Assembly: GCF_002305895.1 (NCBI RefSeq)
Contig: NZ_CP022203.1
Coordinates: 4,194,501 to 4,258,500 of the forward strand
DNA: 64,000 nucleotides
Source: Corallococcus macrosporus DSM 14697
GTDB lineage: Bacteria > Myxococcota > Myxococcia > Myxococcales > Myxococcaceae
Direction: 5' to 3'
Under the pieces are notes generated by a model. It was not told the origin of the DNA and searched no databases. It was given only the letters and a program-made list of their open reading frames with translations. Every line of letters starts with the position of its first letter. Position 1 is the first letter of the stretch. The position numbers and the translations under genes are program-made. Below are positions 41,829 through 51,062 of this stretch, piece after piece.

Positions 41829-42857
41829 ATGACGGGATTCGGGACGAAGAGGCTCATCGGGGCGTGCGCGCTGTGGACGATGGGCGCTGTCGGTTGTGGT
41901 CTCCCGGAAGTCGCGCTCGATTCGGACGAGGGACGCCATGGCTCTTCCCGCGCGGCGCTCACGTCGCATGAGCAGGCCGCGCTGGACACGGCTCACAACG
42001 CCGCGAGCTGCACGTCACTCGGGAGCTTCTACTGGGAGATCGGCACCGGTGCCGGTCCGCTCTACGGTTTCTCGAAGGGCAGCGGCGTTACGGCGACGAC
42101 GACGATGCCCCTCGCCTCCGCCAGCAAGTGGCTCTACGCGGCGGCCTACGTCCAGTCCAAGGGGTACGAGCTCCTCACCGCGGACGAGAAGCGCCGGCTC
42201 AACTTCACCAGCGGCTTCATCGACGAGAACCTCTCGCTGTGCAACGCGGAGGGGACGTCCGTCTTCACCTGTTACGGGCCCTCCTTCATGGACGTCTCGT
42301 ACCGCCCGCTCGAGGAGGGGCGCTTCTTCTACAATAACGGTCACATGCAGAGGCTGGCCCTGGTCGACATGCCCCTGCGCCGGGGCACGGGCCTCGCGAG
42401 CGTCACGGACTGGCTCAACCCGTTGCTGGGAACCACCTTCCCGGAGGCAGACAGCGATGTCGCCGTGGCGGCCGGCTTCACGGGCAGCGCGGCGCAGTAC
42501 CGCGTCTTCCTGATGAAGCTGATCAACAACGAGTATGCGCTGTCCGCCAAGCTGACGGTGGACGCCGTCCCCGCCTGGAGCGGAGGCCCGGACGTGTCCT
42601 ACACACCGTGGAGCGCGGGCGAGGCGTACTACGGGCTCGGGCACTGGATTGAAGGGGAGGGGAGCGGCGGCGCGTGGACCCTGACAGGGCACTCGTCCCC
42701 GGGTGCGTTCGGCTTCTACCCGTGGGTGAACGCGACCAGGACCCAGTACATGCTCCTGGCGCGCGTGCGGCTCCTCGGCCGGGACGACGGAGAGAAGTCA
42801 CGGGCCTGCGCCCAGGCCGTCCGTGAGGCCTACGCGACCGGCGTGGCGCAGCTTTAG
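41829..42857 (+). CDS. Serine-hydrolase (beta-lactamase-like) lipoprotein
   Basis: A 342-residue exported lipoprotein (lipobox AVGC). The start at 41829 has AGGAGG 9 nt upstream. The penicillin-binding fold motifs are readable: SASK (SxxK, about residue 98), YNNG (YxN type, about 173) and TGHSSPGAFGFYP near residue 280 in the place of the KTG box (here HS). It may hydrolyse an ester or peptide rather than penicillins. Function unknown. It lies downstream of the unknown gene by 71 nt. Confidence 0.72.
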   Translation: MTGFGTKRLIGACALWTMGAVGCGLPEVALDSDEGRHGSSRAALTSHEQAALDTAHNAASCTSLGSFYWEIGTGAGPLYGFSKGSGVTATTTMPLASASKWLYAAAYVQSKGYELLTADEKRRLNFTSGFIDENLSLCNAEGTSVFTCYGPSFMDVSYRPLEEGRFFYNNGHMQRLALVDMPLRRGTGLASVTDWLNPLLGTTFPEADSDVAVAAGFTGSAAQYRVFLMKLINNEYALSAKLTVDAVPAWSGGPDVSYTPWSAGEAYYGLGHWIEGEGSGGAWTLTGHSSPGAFGFYPWVNATRTQYMLLARVRLLGRDDGEKSRACAQAVREAYATGVAQL

Positions 42858-42888
42858 AGCGCTCCCATGGCATACCGCCAGGGTTCGT

Positions 42889-43128
42889 TCATGTTGACCG
42901 GGCCCGAGAGCCGGGTGCCCCCGGAGCGATGTCACGCACGAGCACCGTGCCCGCGCAGGTGCCGAGGCAATAGACACGGGCCTCTGCCTGGACGGCCTGT
43001 CGCCAGCAGTCCGGCCGCTGGTGGCGCGCCACGAAGCACGCGGTGCCCTGGCAGGCCCGGTCGCCGAGGGGCCCATGGCCCAGATGGTAGAAGGACTCCA
43101 GCTCTGGCGTATTGCCCCCTGGCGTCAT
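42889..43128 (-). pseudogene. Remnant of a thioredoxin-like [2Fe-2S] subunit
   Basis: Reading leftwards from 43128: FYHLGHGPLGDRACQGTACF, then ARVYCLGTCAG. The CxxxxC ... CLGxC pattern matches the [2Fe-2S] thioredoxin-like part of NuoE/HoxE-like or formate-dehydrogenase-associated NuoF-type subunits, but the frame ends after 79 codons with no further domain. I read it as a truncated remnant; a real small ferredoxin is less likely. The rest of 42858-43294 shows no other gene. Confidence 0.45.
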
Positions 43129-43294
43129 GCGTGCCGTTCCCTCGCGACTCGAGCCGGAGGCCGCGAGCCTCCCATGGAGCTGAGGATAGGGACGGGACGC
43201 GCGCGCCAGAGGAGACGGGGAGGCGGCGCCTCGGCTCGCCCGTACTCCTCTTCGCTGACCGTGGCCCCCACACTCAGGGGAAAGGGTGGTGCCC

Positions 43295-44722
43295 ATGTAC
43301 TTCCAGGCCATCAAGACGCCGGGGCTCGCCCACGTCGCCTACGTCCTCGGCAGCGAGGGGGAGGCGCTCGTGGTGGACCCGGGGCGTGATGTCGGCGTGT
43401 ACCTCGACGTGCTCCAGCGCCAGCGGCTGCGCCTGCGCTACGTCCTGCAGACGCACCGCCAGGAGGACTTCGTCCAGGGCACGGCGGAGCTGGCCCGCCT
43501 CTCTGGCGCCCAGGTGGTGGCGGGCAGGCACCCCATCAACGCCCATGCCGGCATGCAGGTGGGCGAGCGCGAGCGGCTGCACCTCGGCGGGCTGACGCTG
43601 GTGGCCTTCCACACGCCGGGCCACACGCCGGAGAGCACGAGCTGGGCCGTCTACCTCGAGCCCCACCACACCCGGGCCTGGGGCGTGTTCACCGGCGACG
43701 CGCTCTTCGCCGGGGAGACGGGGCGCACGGACCTGCAGGACCCGGAGCGGACGTACGAGAACGCCGGGCTCCTCTACGACGCCCTCCACCAGAAGGTGCT
43801 GCCGCTGGGGGACCAGGCGCTCGTCCTCCCCGCGCATGGGCCGGGCTCGGTGTGCGGCGGTGACATCGCGGACCGCGAGCCGACCACGCTGGGCCTCGAG
43901 CGCCAGAGCAACCCCGTCTTCCTCCTCTCCCGGAGCGACTTCATCCAGCGCAAGGTGCGCGAGCGGCTCCCCCGGCCGGGGTACTTCACTCGCATGGAGG
44001 AGGTGAACCTGCACGGCGGCCACCCGCTCCTGGCCGAGTCACGCGCCATCACCTTCCTGGGGCCGGGCGGCTTCCAGCGGGCCATCCAGAGCGGGCAACT
44101 CCTGGACGCCCGTGAGCCCGAGGCCTTCGCGGGGGGACATGTCCCCGGCGCGCTGAACGTCTGGATGAACGGGCTGTCCGTGTTCGGCGCCCAGGTGGCG
44201 CGGCCCCCCACGCCGCTCTTCCTCATCCTGCCCGAGCACGCGGACCCCTGGGCGGCGGTGCTGGCGCTGGCCCGCGTCGGCCTCGACGAGGTGCATGGCG
44301 TGCTCGCCGGAGGCTTCGGCGCGTGGCGCGACGCGGGGCTGCCCGTCGAGCACAGCGGCACCCTGACCCCCGAGGCGCTCTTCGCCCGGGCCGGACACTT
44401 CCAGACGCTGGACGTGCGCGGACGCGCCGAGTTCGAGCAGGGCCACATCCCTCAGACGCGCCACGTGTACGTGGGCGACCTGGAGGCGCGGCTGCCCCAG
44501 CTCGGGCTGCGCGAGGACCTGCCGCTGGCGGTGACGTGCAGCGTGGGCCACCGCGCCGGGCTCGCGGTGAGCATCCTCCTGCGCCATGGCTTCCAGCAGG
44601 TCTCGAACGTGCTGGGAGGCACGAAGGCGTGGACGCGGCTGGAGCTGCCCGTCCGGCGGGGCCCGCCGCGCCCGGATGAGGCCGTGGCGACGCAGCCTCA
44701 GGAGCCTTCGCCGCCGCCTTGA
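43295..44722 (+). CDS. Metallo-beta-lactamase / double rhodanese fusion with degenerate metal site
   Basis: A 475-residue cytoplasmic protein of the persulfide-dioxygenase-like MBL fold fused to two rhodanese domains. In the MBL part the usual THxHxDF block reads THRQEDF (residues 53-59), so one metal-ligand His is Gln; His106-x3-His110, Asp135 and His181 remain. The first rhodanese domain (about 260-360) lacks a catalytic Cys; the second has Cys415 in TCSVGHRA. Members handle persulfides in sulfur detoxification. ATG 43295 chosen with AGGGTGG upstream. Activity at the MBL site is doubtful. Confidence 0.82.
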   Translation: MYFQAIKTPGLAHVAYVLGSEGEALVVDPGRDVGVYLDVLQRQRLRLRYVLQTHRQEDFVQGTAELARLSGAQVVAGRHPINAHAGMQVGERERLHLGGLTLVAFHTPGHTPESTSWAVYLEPHHTRAWGVFTGDALFAGETGRTDLQDPERTYENAGLLYDALHQKVLPLGDQALVLPAHGPGSVCGGDIADREPTTLGLERQSNPVFLLSRSDFIQRKVRERLPRPGYFTRMEEVNLHGGHPLLAESRAITFLGPGGFQRAIQSGQLLDAREPEAFAGGHVPGALNVWMNGLSVFGAQVARPPTPLFLILPEHADPWAAVLALARVGLDEVHGVLAGGFGAWRDAGLPVEHSGTLTPEALFARAGHFQTLDVRGRAEFEQGHIPQTRHVYVGDLEARLPQLGLREDLPLAVTCSVGHRAGLAVSILLRHGFQQVSNVLGGTKAWTRLELPVRRGPPRPDEAVATQPQEPSPPP

Positions 44723-44743
44723 AGCGGGCCTCGGCGCGCGGGC

Positions 44744-47700
44744 TCAGTCCTGTCCTCGGAAGAAGGGGCCCTTGGCCCGCTCCGCCGCCACGACGTAGAG
44801 GACGGTGATGACGGCCACGGCCACGAGCAGGGTGACGGGGGGCCGCACGAAGCCGAGCGCGCCCGCGAAGGGGAGCCAGGGGACGAGGAAGGTGAACACG
44901 GTGACCGCCGCCGTGGAGACGAGCAGCAGGGTTCCGGGCCGGCTGCGGAGGAAGGGCCGGCGCGTGCGCACCACCAGCGCGATGAGCAGCTCCGTCAACA
45001 GGGACTCGATGAACCAGCCCGTCCGGAACAGCGCGGGGCCGGCCTGGAACAGGCCCAGGAGCACCCCGAAGGTCAGCAGGTCGAAGCAGGAGCTCAGCAG
45101 GCCGAAGGCGACCATGAAGCGCCCGATGAGGCGCATGTCCCAGCGCCGGGGCCGGTCCACCAGCTCGGGGTCCACGCTGTCGCCCGCCAGCCCCACGGCG
45201 GGGATGTCGGAGAGGAAGTTGTTGAGGAGGATCTGCCCCGGCAGCAGCGGCAGGAAGGGCAGGAACAGCGAGGCGGCCGCCATGCTCATCATGTTGCCCA
45301 GGTTCGCGCTCGTCGTGGTGAGGATGTACTTGAGCGTGTTCGCGAACGTCCTGCGTCCCTCCTCGATGCCGCGCCGGACGACGTCCAGGTGGCGCTGGAG
45401 CAGGACGAAGTCCGCGGCCTCCCCCACCACGACCGCGGCGTGGTCGACGCAGATGCTGGCATCCGCCGCGTGCATGGCGGGGGCGTCATTCACCCCGTCT
45501 CCCAGGAAGCCCACCACGTGCCCCTGCTTCTTCAGCGCCAGGATGATGCGCTCCTTCTGCGTCGGGTCCACCTCGACGAAGAGCTCCGTCAGCTCGGCCT
45601 GATGCCACAGCGCCTCGTCGGTCAGTTGGTGGAGCTGCGCCCCCGTCAGCACCCGCGCGGTGCCGAGCCCCACCTGCCGGGCTACGTGCTCCGCCACCCG
45701 GCGGTTGTCGCCGGTGATGAGCCTGGTGCCCACCCCCAGCCGGGACAGCTCCAGGAGGGCCTCCCGCGCTCCCTCCTTCGGCCGGTCGATGAAGGCGAGG
45801 AAGCCCCTGAAGGTCAGCGCGTGCTCGTCCTCCCGCGCGTAGCGCTCCCGGGCCTCGATGGCGCGGGTGGCCAGCGCCAGGATGCGCACGCCTTGCTCGC
45901 CCCACGCGTCCGCGCGTCGCTGGAGGTCCTCCTTCCACCTCGCGTCCAGGGGCGCCCCGTCCGCCACGTGGGTGCAGACCTGGACGACCTGCGTGAAGGC
46001 CCCCTTGGTGATGAGCTGGACCTCTCCCTTCCGGCGGACGATGACCGACAGGCGCTTGCGCACGAAGTCGTAGGGAATCTCGCCGAGCTTCCCTGCGGCG
46101 TCCGGCGGGGGGCGGCGCGCGCGGAGGATGGCCTCGTCGAGCGGGTTCGACAGGCCCGTCTGGAACGCGGCGTTGAGCGCGGCGAGCGCGAGCACGTCCT
46201 CCGAGGGCTGGCCCGCGGCGTCATGGGCGCCGTGGAGGCTGACCACGCCCTCCGTCAGGGTGCCCGTCTTGTCGGTGCACAGCACGTCCATGCCGCCGAG
46301 GTTCTCGATGGCGCTCAGCCTGCGCACCAGCACGCCCCGCGCGGCCATGGCCTGCGAGCCGGTGGACAGGTTCACGTTGAGGATGGCCGGCAGCAGCTCC
46401 GGGCTCAGCCCCACCGCGAGGGCGAGGGCGAAGAGGAGCGTCTCCACGGGCGGCCTGTCCAGCAGGACGTTCACGGTGACGACGGCCAGCACCATCACCA
46501 CCATGGTGGTGAGCAGCACGTGCCCGAACTGACGGAGGCCCCGGTCGAACTCCGTCTCGGGCGCCCGCAGCGTCAGCCGCCTCGCGATGCCGCCGAAGGC
46601 CGTGTCCCGGCCCGTCGCCACGACGAGCGCCCTGGCCGTGCCGTTGCGGACATGGGTGCCGCGGAAGACACAGTTGTCGCGCCCGGCCAGCGCCGCTCCC
46701 GGGGCGGCCTCGCCGGGCCGCTTCTCCACCGGGAAGCTCTCTCCCGTCAGCATCGCCTGGCTGACGAAGAGGTCCGTGGCCTCCAGCACCCGCGCGTCCG
46801 CGGGCACCACGCTTCCCGCCGACAGCAGCACGACGTCCCCCGGCACGACGTCCGCCAGCGGCACGGAGACGGTTCGCCCGTCGCGGAGGACCTCCACCGT
46901 GGTCGCCACGCGCTCGCGCAGCCGGGCGATGGTGACCTGGGCCTTGTACTCGCGCGAGGAGCCCAGCAGCACGCTGCCGAGGACGATGGCCAGGATGATG
47001 CTCGCGTCGCTCCAGCTCCCCGTGAACGCGGAGATGACCGCCGCGAAGACGAGGAGGAGGACCAGGGGCGTGCGGAGCTGGAGCCAGACGACGCGGAGGT
47101 GGGACGGCGGCCGGCGCTCCTCCAGCGCGTTCGTGCCGTATTGCTCCAGCCGCCGCGCGGCCTCGTCCGTGGACAGCCCCTGGGGCGTCGTCCGCAGGGC
47201 CTCGCGGAGCGCCGGGGCGGGCAGGGCCCAGGGGTGTTCGATGGGTGGAGGGCGGGCCGCTGCGCGCTGCTCCCGCAGCTCCCCCCGGGAGAGCAGCAGC
47301 CCTGGCAGCAGGGGCACGTAGAAGCTGTAGCCGCGAAAGAGGAGCGTCCCCGACAGCGCCGCCTCCAGGGGGACGCCCATCAGGTTCAGCAACCCGATGG
47401 AGGCGGCCTCGAAGGTCCCCAGCCCTCCGGGGATGACCCCCAGCGTGCGGGCGAGCGTGGACAGCATGAAGGCGCTGAAGACGCCCGTGGGCGGAGCGTC
47501 CACGCCCAGGGAGCGCAGGAGCGCCCAGAGCGTCGCCGCGTCGAGCAGGTGGATGATGAAGTTGAAGCCGGTGGCCTCGGTCAGCACGCGCGGGTCGTGC
47601 GTGAGCGAGGCCGGGGCCTCGGCGAGCGCCTGGAGGAGCGTCTTCATGCCGGGGATGCGGGCGACGAGCCGGGGCGGCTGGACGGGCGCGCCGCCGCGCG

Positions 47701-48226
47701 ACAGCCGCAGCAGCAGCGCGATGAGCGCGCCGCTGAGCATGACGAGCGCCGCCGTGCCGAGCCACACCAGCGTCCGCGCCTCGCCGACCCAACCCGCCAT
47801 GCCGAGGGCGACCAGGAGCGCGAGGATGAGCGCGGTGTAGTTGGTCATCGTCTCCACCACGACGCAGGCCATGACCGGGCCTCGGGCCACGCCGCGCCGC
47901 CCCAGGCCGTTGACGATGAGCGCCGCGCCGCTGACGCCAGCGGAGGGGAGGGCCTGGTCGATGAAGAGCTTGGCGACGCTCATCGCGTAGAGCGCGCCCA
48001 GGGGAACCCGGAAGGGCGTCCTCGCCAGCACGGACCGCCACACGGCCGACTGCGACAGGTACGTGGCCGCCTGGAGCAGCGCGGCGAGCAGCAGCCAGGC
48101 GGGCGCCGAGCGCCTCAGCAGCAGCGCGAACTCCCGCTGCTCCGTCCAGCGGGTGGCGATGAGGATGACGGCCGCCAGCAACGCCAGCCCGAAGCCCCAC
48201 TTGCGCCAATCCCGCCGGAGCGTCAC
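44744..48226 (-). CDS. UPF0104/flippase-like domain fused to MgtA-type P-type ATPase
   Basis: A 1160-residue membrane protein. Residues about 1-315 are the UPF0104 / lysylphosphatidylglycerol-synthase-type membrane region (LPSAGVSGAALIV, PGGLGTFEAASIGLL). From about 325 on is a complete P3B ATPase: actuator LTGES, the MgtA-type membrane motif SPELLP, phosphorylation Asp652 in DKTGTLTEG, hinge GDGVNDAPAM. P3B pumps import Mg2+. The two modules are usually separate proteins. The GTG start overlaps the upstream ATPase stop (GTGA), so it is translationally coupled to it. A lipid-linked or Mg2+ role is inference. Confidence 0.85.
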   Translation of the reverse strand: MTLRRDWRKWGFGLALLAAVILIATRWTEQREFALLLRRSAPAWLLLAALLQAATYLSQSAVWRSVLARTPFRVPLGALYAMSVAKLFIDQALPSAGVSGAALIVNGLGRRGVARGPVMACVVVETMTNYTALILALLVALGMAGWVGEARTLVWLGTAALVMLSGALIALLLRLSRGGAPVQPPRLVARIPGMKTLLQALAEAPASLTHDPRVLTEATGFNFIIHLLDAATLWALLRSLGVDAPPTGVFSAFMLSTLARTLGVIPGGLGTFEAASIGLLNLMGVPLEAALSGTLLFRGYSFYVPLLPGLLLSRGELREQRAAARPPPIEHPWALPAPALREALRTTPQGLSTDEAARRLEQYGTNALEERRPPSHLRVVWLQLRTPLVLLLVFAAVISAFTGSWSDASIILAIVLGSVLLGSSREYKAQVTIARLRERVATTVEVLRDGRTVSVPLADVVPGDVVLLSAGSVVPADARVLEATDLFVSQAMLTGESFPVEKRPGEAAPGAALAGRDNCVFRGTHVRNGTARALVVATGRDTAFGGIARRLTLRAPETEFDRGLRQFGHVLLTTMVVMVLAVVTVNVLLDRPPVETLLFALALAVGLSPELLPAILNVNLSTGSQAMAARGVLVRRLSAIENLGGMDVLCTDKTGTLTEGVVSLHGAHDAAGQPSEDVLALAALNAAFQTGLSNPLDEAILRARRPPPDAAGKLGEIPYDFVRKRLSVIVRRKGEVQLITKGAFTQVVQVCTHVADGAPLDARWKEDLQRRADAWGEQGVRILALATRAIEARERYAREDEHALTFRGFLAFIDRPKEGAREALLELSRLGVGTRLITGDNRRVAEHVARQVGLGTARVLTGAQLHQLTDEALWHQAELTELFVEVDPTQKERIILALKKQGHVVGFLGDGVNDAPAMHAADASICVDHAAVVVGEAADFVLLQRHLDVVRRGIEEGRRTFANTLKYILTTTSANLGNMMSMAAASLFLPFLPLLPGQILLNNFLSDIPAVGLAGDSVDPELVDRPRRWDMRLIGRFMVAFGLLSSCFDLLTFGVLLGLFQAGPALFRTGWFIESLLTELLIALVVRTRRPFLRSRPGTLLLVSTAAVTVFTFLVPWLPFAGALGFVRPPVTLLVAVAVITVLYVVAAERAKGPFFRGQD

Positions 48227-50937
48227 CCGCGTCCCTCCCGTGCGGCCGGGGCATCACGGGCGGAGGGCCGCCGCAGCAGCTTGTGCAGCTCCATGGCCAC
48301 GATGATGGACGCGGCCACCAGGACGATTCGCAGCCACGAGCCTCCGTCCGTCAGCGGCACCACCCTCAACACGAACTGCGTGGGGGCGAAGTAGAGGGCG
48401 CCCACGTGGACGGCGAGCGCCGCGGCCGTGGCCCAGAACAGGAAGGGATTGGAGAACGGGCTGCGTGCGAACACCGACTGCGTCTCCGAGCGGGCATTGC
48501 CCACCTGGAACATCTGGAAGAGCACCATCGTCGTGAGCGCCGCCGTCCGCGCGTCCGGGAGCGAGTCCGTCCTGGCCAGCTCCCAGTGGAACACCCCCAG
48601 CGTCCCCGCGGCCATGACGACCCCGGCGACCACCGTGCGCTCCCACAGCAGCCCCGAGAGGAACCCCTCTCGCCTCGGGCGCGGTGCTCGCGCCATCACC
48701 CCGGGGTCCGCGGGCTCGAAGGCCAGCGCCACGTCCTGGAGCCCGTTCGTCACCAGGTTGAGCCACAGGAGCTGCGCGGGCAGCAGCGGCAGCGGCCACC
48801 CGAGCGTCAGCGCGGAGAGGAGCGTGATGACGGCCGCCGCCCCCGTGCTCACCAGGAAGAACGTCACCTTGCGCAGGTTGTCGAACGTGACGCGCCCTTC
48901 CTCCACCGCCGCGGCGATGCTCACGAAGTTGTCGTCCGCCAGCACCATGTCGGAGGCCTCGCGCGCCACGTCCGTCCCGCCTCGGCCCATGGCCACGCCA
49001 ATGTCCGCCGCCTTGAGCGCTGGCGCGTCATTCACGCCGTCGCCCGTCACCGCCACCACCTCGCCCCCGGCCTGGAGCGCGCGCACCACCCGCAGCTTCT
49101 GCTCTGGCGTCACCCGCGCGTAGAGGTCCACCTCCAGCGCCCGCCCGAGGAGCGCCGCGTCGTCCAGCGCCGCCAGCTCGGTCCCCGTCAGCGCCGCGCC
49201 GTCGCTCGTCAGCCCCAGCTCCCGGCCGATGGCGCGCGCCGTCGCCACGTGGTCGCCGGTCACCATCACCACCCGGATGCCCGCGTCCTGGCAGCGCGCG
49301 ATGGCCTCGCGCACGCCCTCCCGGGGTGGGTCCATCATCCCCGTCAGCCCCAGGAAGGTGAGGCCCTCGGGGCCCTCTACCGCGTCAGGCCGCGCGGGGG
49401 CCTCCTCCAGCGGGCGGTAGGCCATGGCCAGCATCCGGAGGCCCCGGCCCGCCAGCGCCGCCGCCGCGGCGTGCGCGGCCTCCGCGTCGAGCGGCTCCAG
49501 CCCCGCCTCGCCGAGCTGCGCGGTGCTCATGGCCAGCACCCGCTCCGGCGCCCCCTTCAGGAAGAGGGCGCGGCGCCCGTCGCGGCTCCGGAGGCTCGCG
49601 GAGTATTGCCGCTCGGGCTCGAAGGGAATCTCCGCGTCGGAGGTCCAGTGGCCTCTGAGGGCCTCGTGCGCCAGCCCCAGCCGCTCCCCCGCCAGCAGCA
49701 GCGCCGCCTCGGTCGGGTCCCCGCGCGTCACCTGGCCGCGCTCCGTCTGGAACACGTCGGCCTCGTTCGCGAGCACGCCCGTCAGGAGCAGCAGGTACAG
49801 GGGAGGGTGCTCGGCCAGGTCCTGCGCGCCCTCGACGGGGCGGGCCCTCGGGTCTTCCAGCAGGGCCTCGTTCGAAAGCGAGAAGAAGCGGCCCCCGGCC
49901 CACAGCTCCTGCACCGTCATCCGGTTCTCCGTCAGCGTGCCCGTCTTGTCCGAGCCGATGACGGTGGTGCTGCCCAGCGTCTCGATGGCCGGCAGCCTGC
50001 GGATGACGGCCCTCCGCCGCGCCATGCGCGCCACGCCCAGCGCCAGGGTGATGGTGAGCACCACGGGCAGCCCCTCGGGCACCGCGGCGACCGCCAGCGC
50101 CACCGCGAGCATGAACATGTCGGAGGTGGATTCGCCCCGCACCACGCCGATGAGGAAGCCCAGCGCCGAGCTCCCTCCCACCACCAGCCCCACCACCCGC
50201 GCGAAGCGGCGCATCCGCTCCTGCAGCGGCGTGGCGGCGGCGGCCTCACCGCGGATGCTGCCGGCGATCTCCCCCAGCTCGGTGCGCGCCCCGGTGGCCA
50301 CGACATAGCCGCGTCCCCGCCCGCTGGACACCACCGTGCCCGTGTAGGCCATGTCTTCCCGGTCCGGCAGCGGCGCGTCCTCGGCCACGGCGCCCGCCTG
50401 CTTGTGCACGGAGGCGGACTCGCCGGTGAGCAGCGACTCGTCGACGGTCAGCGTCGTGGCGGCCACCAGCCGGAGGTCCGCCGGCACCCGCGTGCCCGAC
50501 TCCAGCAGCACCAGGTCTCCGGGCACCAGCTCCCGGCTCTCCACCTCCCACTCGTGCCCGTCGCGGATGACGCGCGTCCTGGGCGACACCAGCCGCGTCA
50601 ACGCCCGCACGGAGACCTCGGCCCGACGCTCCTGGGTAAAGCCGATGGCCGCGTTGATGACGAGGATCGCGGCGATGGCCCCCGCGTCGATGGTCTTTCC
50701 AAGCAAGAGCGTCACCGCGAAGGCGGCCAACAGGATGTAGATGAGCGGGCTCTTGAATTGGTGGAGCAGCCGCGCCAGGGCGCTGGTGGGTGGGGCTTCC
50801 GCGAGCTGATTGGGGCCGTACCGCGCCAGCCGGCTCTTCGCGGTGGCCTGCCGCAGCCCGAGCGCCCCGGTGTCGAGCCTGGACGCGACTTCTTCCACGA
50901 GCAGGGCATGCCAGGGCCGCGCGTGTTCTTGCTCCAT
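48223..50937 (-). CDS. P2A-type cation-transporting ATPase (Ca2+-like)
   Basis: A 904-residue P-type ATPase. Key blocks: N-terminal cation-ATPase domain, actuator LTGES, membrane motif VPEGLPVVLT (PEGL as in SERCA/PMR1-type pumps), phosphorylation Asp330 in DKTGTLTEN, KGAPE in the nucleotide domain, GDGVNDAPAL, and a C-terminal six-helix cation-ATPase domain. It should extrude Ca2+ or Mn2+. ATG 50937 has GGAGGAAAG upstream. It lies 125 nt after the TVP38-like gene and is coupled to the fused Mg-type ATPase. Confidence 0.9.
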   Translation of the reverse strand: MEQEHARPWHALLVEEVASRLDTGALGLRQATAKSRLARYGPNQLAEAPPTSALARLLHQFKSPLIYILLAAFAVTLLLGKTIDAGAIAAILVINAAIGFTQERRAEVSVRALTRLVSPRTRVIRDGHEWEVESRELVPGDLVLLESGTRVPADLRLVAATTLTVDESLLTGESASVHKQAGAVAEDAPLPDREDMAYTGTVVSSGRGRGYVVATGARTELGEIAGSIRGEAAAATPLQERMRRFARVVGLVVGGSSALGFLIGVVRGESTSDMFMLAVALAVAAVPEGLPVVLTITLALGVARMARRRAVIRRLPAIETLGSTTVIGSDKTGTLTENRMTVQELWAGGRFFSLSNEALLEDPRARPVEGAQDLAEHPPLYLLLLTGVLANEADVFQTERGQVTRGDPTEAALLLAGERLGLAHEALRGHWTSDAEIPFEPERQYSASLRSRDGRRALFLKGAPERVLAMSTAQLGEAGLEPLDAEAAHAAAAALAGRGLRMLAMAYRPLEEAPARPDAVEGPEGLTFLGLTGMMDPPREGVREAIARCQDAGIRVVMVTGDHVATARAIGRELGLTSDGAALTGTELAALDDAALLGRALEVDLYARVTPEQKLRVVRALQAGGEVVAVTGDGVNDAPALKAADIGVAMGRGGTDVAREASDMVLADDNFVSIAAAVEEGRVTFDNLRKVTFFLVSTGAAAVITLLSALTLGWPLPLLPAQLLWLNLVTNGLQDVALAFEPADPGVMARAPRPRREGFLSGLLWERTVVAGVVMAAGTLGVFHWELARTDSLPDARTAALTTMVLFQMFQVGNARSETQSVFARSPFSNPFLFWATAAALAVHVGALYFAPTQFVLRVVPLTDGGSWLRIVLVAASIIVAMELHKLLRRPSARDAPAAREGRG

Positions 50938-51062
50938 GGTGCTTTCCTCCAGGTGCGTGGCGAGCGTCCCGTCGTCCGGCGCCCATGGCGCGTGGCCCTC
51001 GGGGAAGGATGCGGCCCGCCAGCGGCAAGAGGCACGCCACGAGGAGCCCTGCACCTGCCGGG

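Noticed and set aside
45389-48394. A 1001-codon plus-strand frame
   Set aside because: Opposite the fused ATPase gene, low-complexity, no domains.
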